This document shows positions 19,328-27,440 of a stretch of DNA of 64,000 bases, one piece after another. Origin of the DNA: Pseudomonas urmiensis (GTDB lineage Bacteria > Pseudomonadota > Gammaproteobacteria > Pseudomonadales > Pseudomonadaceae); assembly GCF_014268815.2 (NCBI RefSeq), contig NZ_JABWRE020000001.1:3291001-3355000 (forward strand). Reading direction: 5' to 3'. Every line of letters starts with the position of its first letter. The first letter of the stretch is position 1. A model generated the notes under the pieces. The model made no database searches. It was not told the DNA's origin and worked only from the letters and a program-made list of their open reading frames with translations. Position numbers and translations under genes: made by a program.

Positions 19328-21551
19328 TCAATCCCCAGTACGCCAGAACCGCCGCTGCCCCCGCTGCCCCTCTACACCGCCAAAGCTACCCAGGCGCAAA
19401 CTCAGGGCCCCCTCGATCGCCGTGTCGTGAATCACCGCCCCATGCCGCTGATAACGCTCGATCACCTGCGCATGCGGATGCCCGAACCCGTTGTACCGCC
19501 CCCGCGAAATCAATACCCCACGCGGCGCCGTGGCGCGGATGAACGGTTCAGTGGAAGAACTGCGACTGCCATGATGCGGCGATTGCAGCCAGTCGACCCG
19601 CGTCTGGCCATTGGCCGCCAGCCAGGCCCGTTCGGCCCCGGCTTCAATATCCCCGGCCAGTAGCAGCCGCTCGCCATTGGCCTCGACCAGTAGCACGCAA
19701 GAGCGCTCGTTGCTCCCCGGCCCCTCGGGCCAATGCCAGAGCGAAAAACTCACCCCATCCCACTCCCAGCCCTCGCCCGTCAGGCACATGTCCGCCTGCA
19801 ATGCCGCTGGCAGCTCAGCGGCCTCCCCGGCCAGCACCCGGGCAATCGCTAGGCCGCGGTGAACAGCCAACGCACCACCTGCATGATCGGCATGGGCATG
19901 GCTAATCAGCATGACGTCCAACTGATCCACCCCCAGCTTGCGCAGGGTGGGCAGCACTACCGTCTGCCCCAGATCGCTTCCGCCTTGCGCGGGACCTGCG
20001 TCGTAGAGCAGGGTGTGCTGGCGGGTACGCAGCAGTATCGCCAGCCCTTGCCCGACATCCAGTTGCAGCACGTGCACTTGGCCATGCGGCACGGATTCCG
20101 TCGGCGCCCACAGCGCCAGCAGCATCACGGCCCCCAAGCCTCGCAGCGGCAAGCCACGCGGCAGCAGCACCAGCCAGGCGCCGCTGGCGACCAGCAGCCA
20201 AGCGATCAGCGGCAAGGGTCGAGGTATCCAGGCGGGCTGCCAGTGGGCCAGGTGGCCGAGCGCGCGAAACAGCCACTCCAGCGCCCCGCCCGCCAGCCAG
20301 CCACAACAGCGACTCGCCTACCCCCGCCACAGGCAGCAGAACAGTGCCAAGCAACGCCAAAGGCAGGACCAGCAGGCTGATCCAGGGTACAGCCAGCAAA
20401 TTGGCCACAGGTGAGCTGACACTGATCGGCAGCCCCACCGCCAGCAATGCCGGGAGCAGGCCCACAGCGATCACCCACTGCGCCCGGGTCCAGGCCTGCC
20501 AAGGTCGCCAACCACCGAGCCGGTGAGCGAAGCAGTAGACCAGCACCGCCACCGCTCCAAACGACAGCCAGAACCCTGGCAACAGGCTGGCCAACGGCTC
20601 GATCAGCAACACGCCGCACAACGCCAGTAATAGCGGCAAGCCGGTGCCCAGATGACGAAAGCGCAAGCGCCAGGCCAGCACTACCGCGAGCATCAGGCAA
20701 GCGCGCTGCACCGGCACCGCAAAACCCGCCAGCCAGCCATACGCCAATGCTGCCGCCATTGCCAGGCCACAGGCCCAGGGCAACCACGGCCAGCGATGCG
20801 GCCAGGCGCCGCAACGGGCCATGAACGCCACCAGCCCATACATCAGCCCCGCAGCCAGGCCGATGTGCTGCCCGGAAATCACCAGCAAATGCACTGTGCC
20901 GCTGGCCTGCAGGGCCTGCCAGTCTTCGCGCGCCAGCCCCGAGCCATCACCAAGCACCAACGCGACCAAAGCGGCTTCGCGGCCCTGGCCATCCACAGCC
21001 AGCAAGCGCTGGCGCAGACTGTCGCGCCAGCCGCCGGAGACTGGCGTCAGCAGTTGCCCGGCCTTGACTGTGCCGGTCGCACCGATCCTGCGAGCCAACA
21101 GCGTCGCTTCGCGGTCTGGCCCATGGGGGTTGAGCAGGCCATGCGGGCGCTTGAGTGTAACGGCCAGGCGCCAACGCTCGCCGGCCTGCACGTGCGGTCC
21201 GGCAAACCAGCTCAACTGCAGGCGTTTGGGCAGATCAGCCCGGCGCGACACTGCCTCATCCAGCTCAAAACGCACGCCTCGGCCAGTCTGTGCTGGCAGC
21301 CCCACCACCCTGCCCTCCAGCCACAAGGTGCGGCCATCCAGAGTGGCCGCCAGACGGTCATCCAGCGCTTGCTGCGCCGACCAACACGCCCAGCAAAAGC
21401 CCAGCAGCAGCCAACCCAGCGGCCAAACGCGCGTACGCAAGCAGCCCAGCCCAAGCAAAAGCAGGATCAGCAGCCATCCGACCGATGGCAGAACCGGAAG
21501 AAAACGCAGGGCCAACAACCCCGCGGCGAGCGCAAACATCCCTGTGCGCAT
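19328..21551 (-). pseudogene. comEC: comEC/rec2 DNA-uptake channel, interrupted by a single-base frameshift
   Basis: ComEC is the inner-membrane channel for transforming DNA. From ATG 21551 the frame encodes the DUF4131 region and the multi-pass competence domain with VISGQHIGLAAG, up to GESLLWLAGG. The rest of the protein continues in another frame: ALEWLF, further membrane segments, then the metallo-beta-lactamase-like domain with HAHADHAGG. The switch occurs at a CCCC run (plus strand 20284-20287), where removing one base restores an intact gene of about 740 codons. Either the gene is broken or the base is a sequencing error. Left uncorrected, the first frame reads on in unrelated sequence to 19902. 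Confidence 0.88.
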
Positions 21552-21693
21552 GAGGTAGAGCTCCGCAAGCCGATAAGCCTGCACAGCAATAGCGCAATTG
21601 GCGCCTAATCTTGCTCAACAATTGTCACAAACTCTGAACAAGCCAGTCAGGGAATCAAGGCATACTGACCCCCTTCAAACCCGGGGAGCCTAC

Positions 21694-22320
21694 ATGCCGC
21701 GCCGCCTCTTCAAACGGTACATGCCGGATCCGACCAGCATTCGGGAACACAAATCCTTACGCTTCTTCGGAAAACTGCTGCACGATCCCAACCTCTGGCA
21801 CCTGAACCGCCATTCAGTGGCACGGGCCATGGGTGTAGGCCTGTTCGCGGCGTTGATCCCTATCCCGATGCAAATGCTGCTGGCCGCCAGCCTGGCCATT
21901 CCCCTGCGCGGCAACTTGCCAATCGCGGTGAGCCTGGTCTGGCTGACCAATCCGCTGACCATGCCACCGGTGTTCTTCGTCACCTACATGACCGGCGCCT
22001 GGCTGTTGCAGACGCCACCGCGCACCCTGCCCGACGACCTGACCTTCGAGTGGATCACCGATCAGCTGTCGACCTTGTGGCAGCCGTTTCTGCTCGGTTC
22101 GGTGGTCTGCGGCGTGGTACTCGGTATCGCCGCCTACTTCATCACCATGTTCTATTGGCGCTGGTGGGTTGGCCGGCAGTGGCGCCGGCGCAAACTCAAG
22201 GCTTCATGCACGCATGCCGCGGCCGCTGACCAGCAAGCGGATGCACAGGGTATACAGCACTGCGGTAGCAACCAGCATGAAGGTGATCGCCGTACCAATG
22301 CTGATATCCGACACCCCTAG
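21694..22320 (+). CDS. DUF2062 membrane protein with an antisense-derived C-terminal extension
   Basis: DUF2062 proteins are small inner-membrane proteins of unknown function, often encoded beside comEC in Pseudomonas. ATG at 21694 (MPRRLFKRYMPDP) is the usual start. The frame is open upstream to 21598 without conservation. Residues 1-165 carry the domain with three membrane segments. After the basic RRRKLK at about residue 169, roughly 39 residues follow that are Ala/Gln/His-rich and lie wholly antisense to the end of yadH. This tail is probably not native: the original stop seems lost. The product is 208 residues. Confidence 0.82.
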   Translation: MPRRLFKRYMPDPTSIREHKSLRFFGKLLHDPNLWHLNRHSVARAMGVGLFAALIPIPMQMLLAASLAIPLRGNLPIAVSLVWLTNPLTMPPVFFVTYMTGAWLLQTPPRTLPDDLTFEWITDQLSTLWQPFLLGSVVCGVVLGIAAYFITMFYWRWWVGRQWRRRKLKASCTHAAAADQQADAQGIQHCGSNQHEGDRRTNADIRHP

Positions 22321-22983
22321 AATGCCATAGCGGAACGAGTTGACCATGTGCAGCACCGGGTTAGCCAACGACACGGTCTGCCAGAATGGCGGCAGCAGGT
22401 TGATCGAATAGAACACCCCGCCCAGGTAGGTCAGCGGCGTCAGCACGAAAGTCGGGATGATCGAGATGTCATCGAAGTTGCGCGCGAACACTGCGTTGAC
22501 GAAGCCCAGCAGCGAGAAGATGGTTGCCGTGAGCAACACCACCACCACGGTGACGCCCAGGTGATGCACTTGCAGATGGGTGAAGAACAGCGACAGGATG
22601 GTCACGATCACTCCCACTGCCAGACCACGCAACACCCCGCCCAGCACATAACCGACGAGGATGGTGTGTGGCGACACCGGCGAAACCATCAACTCCTCGA
22701 TCGAACGCTGGAACTTGCTGCCGAAAAAGCTCGACACCACGTTGCCATAGGAGTTGGTGATCACCGACATCATGATCAGCCCGGGGACGATGTACTCCAT
22801 ATAGGTGAAGCCACCCATATCGCCGATCTGCCGGCCGATCAGGTTACCGAAGATCACAAAGTACAAGACCATGGTGATCGCCGGCGGCAGCAAGGTCTGC
22901 GGCCAGATGCGCAAGAAGCGCCGGACTTCGCGGTAGACGATGGTATTGAGGGCCACCCAGTTGGTGCGCAGCTCCACATTCAT
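22204..22983 (-). CDS. yadH: ABC-2 type exporter permease (YadH-like)
   Basis: The 259-residue membrane protein has six predicted membrane segments and the ABC-2 permease pattern. Segments such as RIWPQTLLPPAITM, FGNLIG and VLTPLTYLGGVFYS closely resemble E. coli YadH. It overlaps the ATPase gene by 4 bp, so the two form one exporter. The substrate is unknown. Its last 117 bp overlap the DUF2062 gene on the other strand, but its own C-terminus (VSGRGMRA) looks native. Confidence 0.92.
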   Translation of the reverse strand: MNVELRTNWVALNTIVYREVRRFLRIWPQTLLPPAITMVLYFVIFGNLIGRQIGDMGGFTYMEYIVPGLIMMSVITNSYGNVVSSFFGSKFQRSIEELMVSPVSPHTILVGYVLGGVLRGLAVGVIVTILSLFFTHLQVHHLGVTVVVVLLTATIFSLLGFVNAVFARNFDDISIIPTFVLTPLTYLGGVFYSINLLPPFWQTVSLANPVLHMVNSFRYGILGVSDISIGTAITFMLVATAVLYTLCIRLLVSGRGMRA

Positions 22984-23912
22984 ACCGCCACCTTCGACAG
23001 GTTCTTCTCCACCAGGGACACAAACAGCTCCTCAAGTCGGTTGGTCTTGTTGCGCAGGCTCTGCACTTCGATGTTCTGCAGGGCCAACTGGCCGAACAGC
23101 GCGGTGATGCCAATATCCTTATCCACCTGCACCTCCAGGGTATGCGGCGTGATCAGCCGACACGGGTAGCCCTGCAAGTTGGGGGCAACGGCCAGATCCT
23201 GCTTGAGGTCGAGCACGAAGGTTTCCACATGCAATTTGCTCAGCAGCTTGCGCATGCTGGTGTTCTCGACGATGGTGCCGTGGTCGATGATGCCGATATG
23301 GCGGCACAGTTGCTCGGCTTCCTCGAGGTAGTGGGTGGTGAGGATGATGGTGATGCCTTTCTGGTTCAGCTCAGTCAGGAAGCTCCACATCGAGCGACGC
23401 AACTCGATGTCCACCCCTGCGGTTGGCTCATCGAGAATCAGCAAACGCGGCTCGTGGATCAGCGCGCGGGCGATCATCAAGCGGCGCTTCATGCCACCGG
23501 ACAGCGAACGCGACTGCACATCACGCTTGTCCCACAGCCCCAACTGGGTCAGGTACTGCTCGGCACGCTCCTTGGCAAGCTTGGGCGGGATGCCGTAGTA
23601 GCCCGCCTGGGTGACGACGATGTCGAAGGTCTTCTCGAACTGGTTGAAGTTGAATTCCTGCGGCACCACGCCCAGGCAGCGCTTGAGCGCGGCAGGCTCG
23701 CGGTCCAGGTCATGGCCAAACACATTCACCGTGCCGCTGGTCTTGTTGACCAGGGTCGAGAGAATGCCGATGGTGGTGGATTTGCCGGCGCCGTTAGGGC
23801 CGAGCAAGGCGAAGAAGTCACCTTCGGCGACATCCAGATCGATGCCCTTGAGGGCCTGGAAGCCATTGCCGTAGGTCTTGGTCAGCTGTCTTATGGACAG
23901 GGCAGAACTCAT
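22980..23912 (-). CDS. yadG: ABC exporter ATP-binding protein (YadG-like)
   Basis: The 310-residue ATPase has Walker A GPNGAGKST (about residues 38-46), the signature LSGGMKRRL, Walker B LLILDEPT and the H-loop TTHYLEEAE. Similarity to E. coli YadG runs over the full length, including VPQEFNFN and ANRLEELFVSLV-like regions. It powers export with the YadH permease that follows. The transported substrate is not known. Confidence 0.93.
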   Translation of the reverse strand: MSSALSIRQLTKTYGNGFQALKGIDLDVAEGDFFALLGPNGAGKSTTIGILSTLVNKTSGTVNVFGHDLDREPAALKRCLGVVPQEFNFNQFEKTFDIVVTQAGYYGIPPKLAKERAEQYLTQLGLWDKRDVQSRSLSGGMKRRLMIARALIHEPRLLILDEPTAGVDIELRRSMWSFLTELNQKGITIILTTHYLEEAEQLCRHIGIIDHGTIVENTSMRKLLSKLHVETFVLDLKQDLAVAPNLQGYPCRLITPHTLEVQVDKDIGITALFGQLALQNIEVQSLRNKTNRLEELFVSLVEKNLSKVAV

Positions 23913-24023
23913 AGCGGGTCACGTACCATGCGAAGAGGTTCAGGACACGCCAGATCAGGTCACTGGCGCAGTGAGTGCGGCCATGGTGCAAGGCCTGGCC
24001 GCACAAGTACAGTCATGTGTATT

Positions 24024-24036
24024 GATAGTGACTATC
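24024..24036. promoter_or_regulatory. Palindrome upstream of yadG (possible operator)
   Basis: A perfect 13-bp palindrome GATAGTGACTATC lies in the 144-bp gap between the GST gene and yadG, about 110 bp before the yadG start. Its extended form has 7-1-7 symmetry, resembling a degenerate Fur box, but symmetric positions differ from the usual GATAAT. It could also belong to another regulator or be chance. Nothing else was recognised in this gap. Confidence 0.3.
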
Positions 24037-24056
24037 GAAATAGTGCAGGTGTTCGA

Positions 24057-24680
24057 TCAGGTCAGCGCAGTCATCACCGCCGCCTGGTACGCCGGGCGCT
24101 CTTGCAAACGCTGGTACCAGGCTAGTAGGTGGTGCATGTGCGGACGCTCGATGGGCATTTCGAACCAGGCGTAGACGAAGCTGCCCAGCGGAATGTCACC
24201 CATGCCGATCTGCTCACCGGAGAGGTAGGGTTGCCTGGCCAAGGTCTGGTCGGCAATCGACAGCAGCTCGGCGCAGGCCTTTTGCGCGGCATTGATCGCG
24301 ACCCAGTCGCGCTGCTGCTCGGGGGTGCGGAGCAGGCCCCAGAACAGCGGGCGGAAAGGCGTGGCGAAGGATGAAGTGGTCCAGTCCATCCACTTATCGG
24401 CCAGGGCGCGCTGGCGCGGGTCGTCCAGATACCAGCCCTGCTCGCGGCCGTACTCGGCGCAGAGGTAGCGCACGATGGCGTTCGACTCCCACAGCACCAG
24501 GTCGCCATCTTCGAGCATCGGCACAAGGCCGTTGGGGTTGCGCGAGCGGTACTCGGGGTCGTTGACCACACCGAAGGCGCCGCCGGCGTCGATCGACTCA
24601 AAGTCCAGGCCCAGCTCGTGGGCGATCCACAACGCCTTGCGTACATTGCTCGAATTCTTGCGACCCCAGATCTTCAGCAT
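24057..24680 (-). CDS. Glutathione S-transferase
   Basis: The 207-residue protein has an N-terminal thioredoxin-like GST domain (KIWGRKNSSNVRKALW, with NPNGLVPMLEDG and LWESNAIVRYL forming the glutathione site) and a helical C-terminal domain. It resembles E. coli GstB more than other GSTs; such enzymes handle electrophilic substrates. ATG at 24680 is preferred because AAGGAC lies seven bases upstream; the frame is open to 24818. It is a single gene between yadG and fadE. The natural substrate is unknown. Confidence 0.93.
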   Translation of the reverse strand: MLKIWGRKNSSNVRKALWIAHELGLDFESIDAGGAFGVVNDPEYRSRNPNGLVPMLEDGDLVLWESNAIVRYLCAEYGREQGWYLDDPRQRALADKWMDWTTSSFATPFRPLFWGLLRTPEQQRDWVAINAAQKACAELLSIADQTLARQPYLSGEQIGMGDIPLGSFVYAWFEMPIERPHMHHLLAWYQRLQERPAYQAAVMTALT

Positions 24681-24909
24681 GACAACGTCCTTATGAATGC
24701 GCGAATTCGGCAGTTTACTCCACAGCTTGATCGTCTGTACTGGCCTCAGCGCGGGACAAGCCAGCCCAGGCAATCCAGACACATACCCTGACAACCCCCG
24801 GCGAACTCCTGCCGCCACACCCTGTCACTGATCTGACAAGGCCGTTCGCCGGATGCCGTCTAAGCTCTGTGGGTTCGGCCCACGCCCAAGGTTCCAAGGA
24901 GGAAGGATT

Positions 24910-27357
24910 ATGTTGCTGTTGTGGTTGGTAGTTCTGGTGATCGGCGCGGCGTATCTCACCCATCGGCGCCTGCCGCCCTTGCAGATACTTGGCATCATCG
25001 CCGCCTACACGCTGCTGATGGGCATTTTCAGCAGCGCCCCAGGCTGGCTGCTGACGCTGATCTGGCTGGTACTGGCCGCCAAGACCGCGCTGCTGGTGCT
25101 GCCCGACTGGCGCCGCAAGGTGTTCACCGGCCCGATCTTCAAATGGTTCCAGCGCACCTTGCCGCCGATGTCACAGACCGAGCGCGAGGCGATCGAGGCT
25201 GGCACCGTGTGGTGGGATGGCGAGCTGTTCAGCGGCCGTCCCGCCTGGAACACCCTGCTCGACTACCCTGCGCCCAAGCTCACCGACGAAGAACAAGCGT
25301 TCATCGACGGCCCCACCGAGCAACTGTGCGCCATGGTCAGCGACTGGCAGATCGGCCAGGACCTGGACCTGCCGGCAGAAGCCTGGCAGTTCATCAAAGA
25401 GCACGGTTTCTTTGCCCTGATCATCCCCAAGCAATACGGCGGCAAAGGCTTCTCGGCGTATGCCCACTCCCAAGTCGCGATGAAGCTGGCCACCCGCAGC
25501 GGCGACCTGGCCTCCACGGTCATGGTGCCCAACTCCCTGGGCCCGGCCGAGCTGCTCCTGCACTACGGCACCGATGAGCAGCGCGACCACTACCTGCCGC
25601 GCCTGGCCCGTGGCGATGAGATCCCCTGCTTCGCCCTCACCGGTCCGCTGGCCGGCTCCGACGCGGGTGCCATGCCCGACACCGGCATCATCTGCAAAGG
25701 CCAATGGCAAGGCGAAGAGGTGATCGGCCTGCGCCTGAACTGGGAGAAGCGCTACATCACCCTGGGCCCCATCGCCACCCTGCTGGGCCTGGCGTTCAAG
25801 GCCTACGACCCCGAGCACCTGCTGGGCGAACAAGAAGAGCTGGGCATCAGCCTGGCGTTGATCCCCACCGACACACCGGGCGTCGAGATCGGCAAACGGC
25901 ACTTACCGCTGGGCGCGGCGTTCATGAACGGCCCCAACAGTGGCAAGGACGTGTTCGTGCCGCTGAGCTTCCTGATTGGCGGCCAGGAAATGCTCGGCAA
26001 AGGCTGGATGATGCTGATGAACTGCCTGTCGGTGGGCCGCTCGATCTCCCTGCCGGCAGTCGGCACGGGGGCGGCCAAGTACACAAGCCTGGTGACCGGC
26101 CAATACGCCAATATCCGCGAACAGTTCAACGTACCGCTGGCCGCTTTCGAAGGCATCCAGGAATCGCTCGCGCGCATCGGCGGCAACGCCTGGCTGATGG
26201 ACAGCGCCCGCCTGTTGACTGCCAAGGCCGTGGACCTGGGCGAAAAACCTTCGGTACTGTCGGCGATCCTCAAGTACCACCTGACCGAACGCGGCCGCGA
26301 GTGCATCCAGCACGCGATGGACGTGCACGGCGGCAAGGGCATCATCATGGGCCCGAACAACTACCTGGGCCGCAACTGGCAAGGGGCGCCGATCTTCATC
26401 ACGGTAGAAGGCGCCAACATCCTGTCGCGCAACCTGATGATCTTCGGCCAAGGGGCGATCCGCTGCCACCCGTTCGTGCTCAAGGAAATGGCCCTGGCCG
26501 GGCGCGAAGACCGCGATCAGGCACTCAAGGAGTTTGACGAGCTGCTGCTCAAGCACATCATGTTCGCCGCTGGTAACGCCGCCAGCACCCTGGTACTGGG
26601 CTTGGGCCTGGGCCACTTCGAACGGGTGCCGGGCGATGCTTTGAGTCAAGGTTACTTCCGCTCATTGAACCGCCAGGCTGCGGCTTTCGCCTTGTTGGCA
26701 GACCTGTCGATGATGCTGCTGGGCGGCGCCTTGAAACGTCGTGAACGCCTCAGCGCGCGCCTGGGGGATGTACTGAGTTACCTGTACTTGTCCTCGGCCG
26801 CGCTCAAGCGTTACCACGACCTGGGGTCGCCGGAGCACATGCAGCCGTTGTTGCGCTGGGCGATGGAAGAGAGCCTGGGTAAAGCAGAGCAGGCGCTGGA
26901 TAAGCTGCTAGACAACTTCCCCAACCGGTTTATCGGCTGTGCGCTACGCGTGCTGGTGTTCCCGTTTGGACGTCGGCATACCGGGCCAAGTGATGAGTTG
27001 GATGCCGAGGTTGCACAGTTGATTGGGCGCAGCAAGGGGGATCCGGCGTTGGAGGAGCTGTTGGCAGGCTGCTTCCGGCCACAGGCCGAAGGTGATCCGG
27101 TGGCGGCATTGCAAAGGGCCTGTGACTTGCTGGACGAAACTGCGCCGCTTCGCAAGACCCTGCATCAGGCTACTCGAGAGGGAACAGTGCAGGCTCAAGC
27201 CGGGCGCTCGGTGATCGAGGCTGCAATCGAGGCTGGCGTGTTGCAGGAGACGCAAGGACAGCAGCTAAGCGATGCTGAATCCGCTCGACGTGCGGTCATT
27301 GATGTGGATGCCTTCGATAAAGACCAGTTATTACCAGGGACGGATAAGATACGCTGA
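24910..27357 (+). CDS. fadE: Acyl-CoA dehydrogenase FadE
   Basis: FadE carries out the first step of fatty-acid beta-oxidation. The large, membrane-associated form is shown by an N-terminal hydrophobic region (about residues 1-60) before the dehydrogenase domain, including ALTGPLAGSDAGAMPD. The C-terminal FadE-type extension is also present. The start at ATG 24910 follows a strong AAGGAGGAAGG site. At 815 residues it has the E. coli FadE length. It probably forms a single-gene transcript ending at the hairpin near 27,370. Confidence 0.94.
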   Translation: MLLLWLVVLVIGAAYLTHRRLPPLQILGIIAAYTLLMGIFSSAPGWLLTLIWLVLAAKTALLVLPDWRRKVFTGPIFKWFQRTLPPMSQTEREAIEAGTVWWDGELFSGRPAWNTLLDYPAPKLTDEEQAFIDGPTEQLCAMVSDWQIGQDLDLPAEAWQFIKEHGFFALIIPKQYGGKGFSAYAHSQVAMKLATRSGDLASTVMVPNSLGPAELLLHYGTDEQRDHYLPRLARGDEIPCFALTGPLAGSDAGAMPDTGIICKGQWQGEEVIGLRLNWEKRYITLGPIATLLGLAFKAYDPEHLLGEQEELGISLALIPTDTPGVEIGKRHLPLGAAFMNGPNSGKDVFVPLSFLIGGQEMLGKGWMMLMNCLSVGRSISLPAVGTGAAKYTSLVTGQYANIREQFNVPLAAFEGIQESLARIGGNAWLMDSARLLTAKAVDLGEKPSVLSAILKYHLTERGRECIQHAMDVHGGKGIIMGPNNYLGRNWQGAPIFITVEGANILSRNLMIFGQGAIRCHPFVLKEMALAGREDRDQALKEFDELLLKHIMFAAGNAASTLVLGLGLGHFERVPGDALSQGYFRSLNRQAAAFALLADLSMMLLGGALKRRERLSARLGDVLSYLYLSSAALKRYHDLGSPEHMQPLLRWAMEESLGKAEQALDKLLDNFPNRFIGCALRVLVFPFGRRHTGPSDELDAEVAQLIGRSKGDPALEELLAGCFRPQAEGDPVAALQRACDLLDETAPLRKTLHQATREGTVQAQAGRSVIEAAIEAGVLQETQGQQLSDAESARRAVIDVDAFDKDQLLPGTDKIR

Positions 27358-27364
27358 TCGCAGG

Positions 27365-27381
27365 GGGCCGCTTAGCGGCCC
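27365..27381 (+). terminator. Hairpin after fadE
   Basis: GGGCCGC pairs with GCGGCCC around TTA, 7 bp after the fadE stop. The following bases (TCGTTTCGA) give only a weak U-tract, so termination may be partial. Confidence 0.5.
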
Positions 27382-27440
27382 TCGTTTCGATCCAGCAGTT
27401 GCAATGATCACTTCAACCGGTCGCCATCACGCTTGCTCGA

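Noticed and set aside
19902..21584. An uninterrupted 560-residue ComEC variant
   Set aside because: Its last 130 residues are out-of-frame, low-complexity sequence, while the true continuation is open in another frame.
23878..24174. Small open frames in the yadG-GST gap
   Set aside because: They lack a ribosome-binding site and recognisable motifs, and overlap yadG and GST coding sequence.
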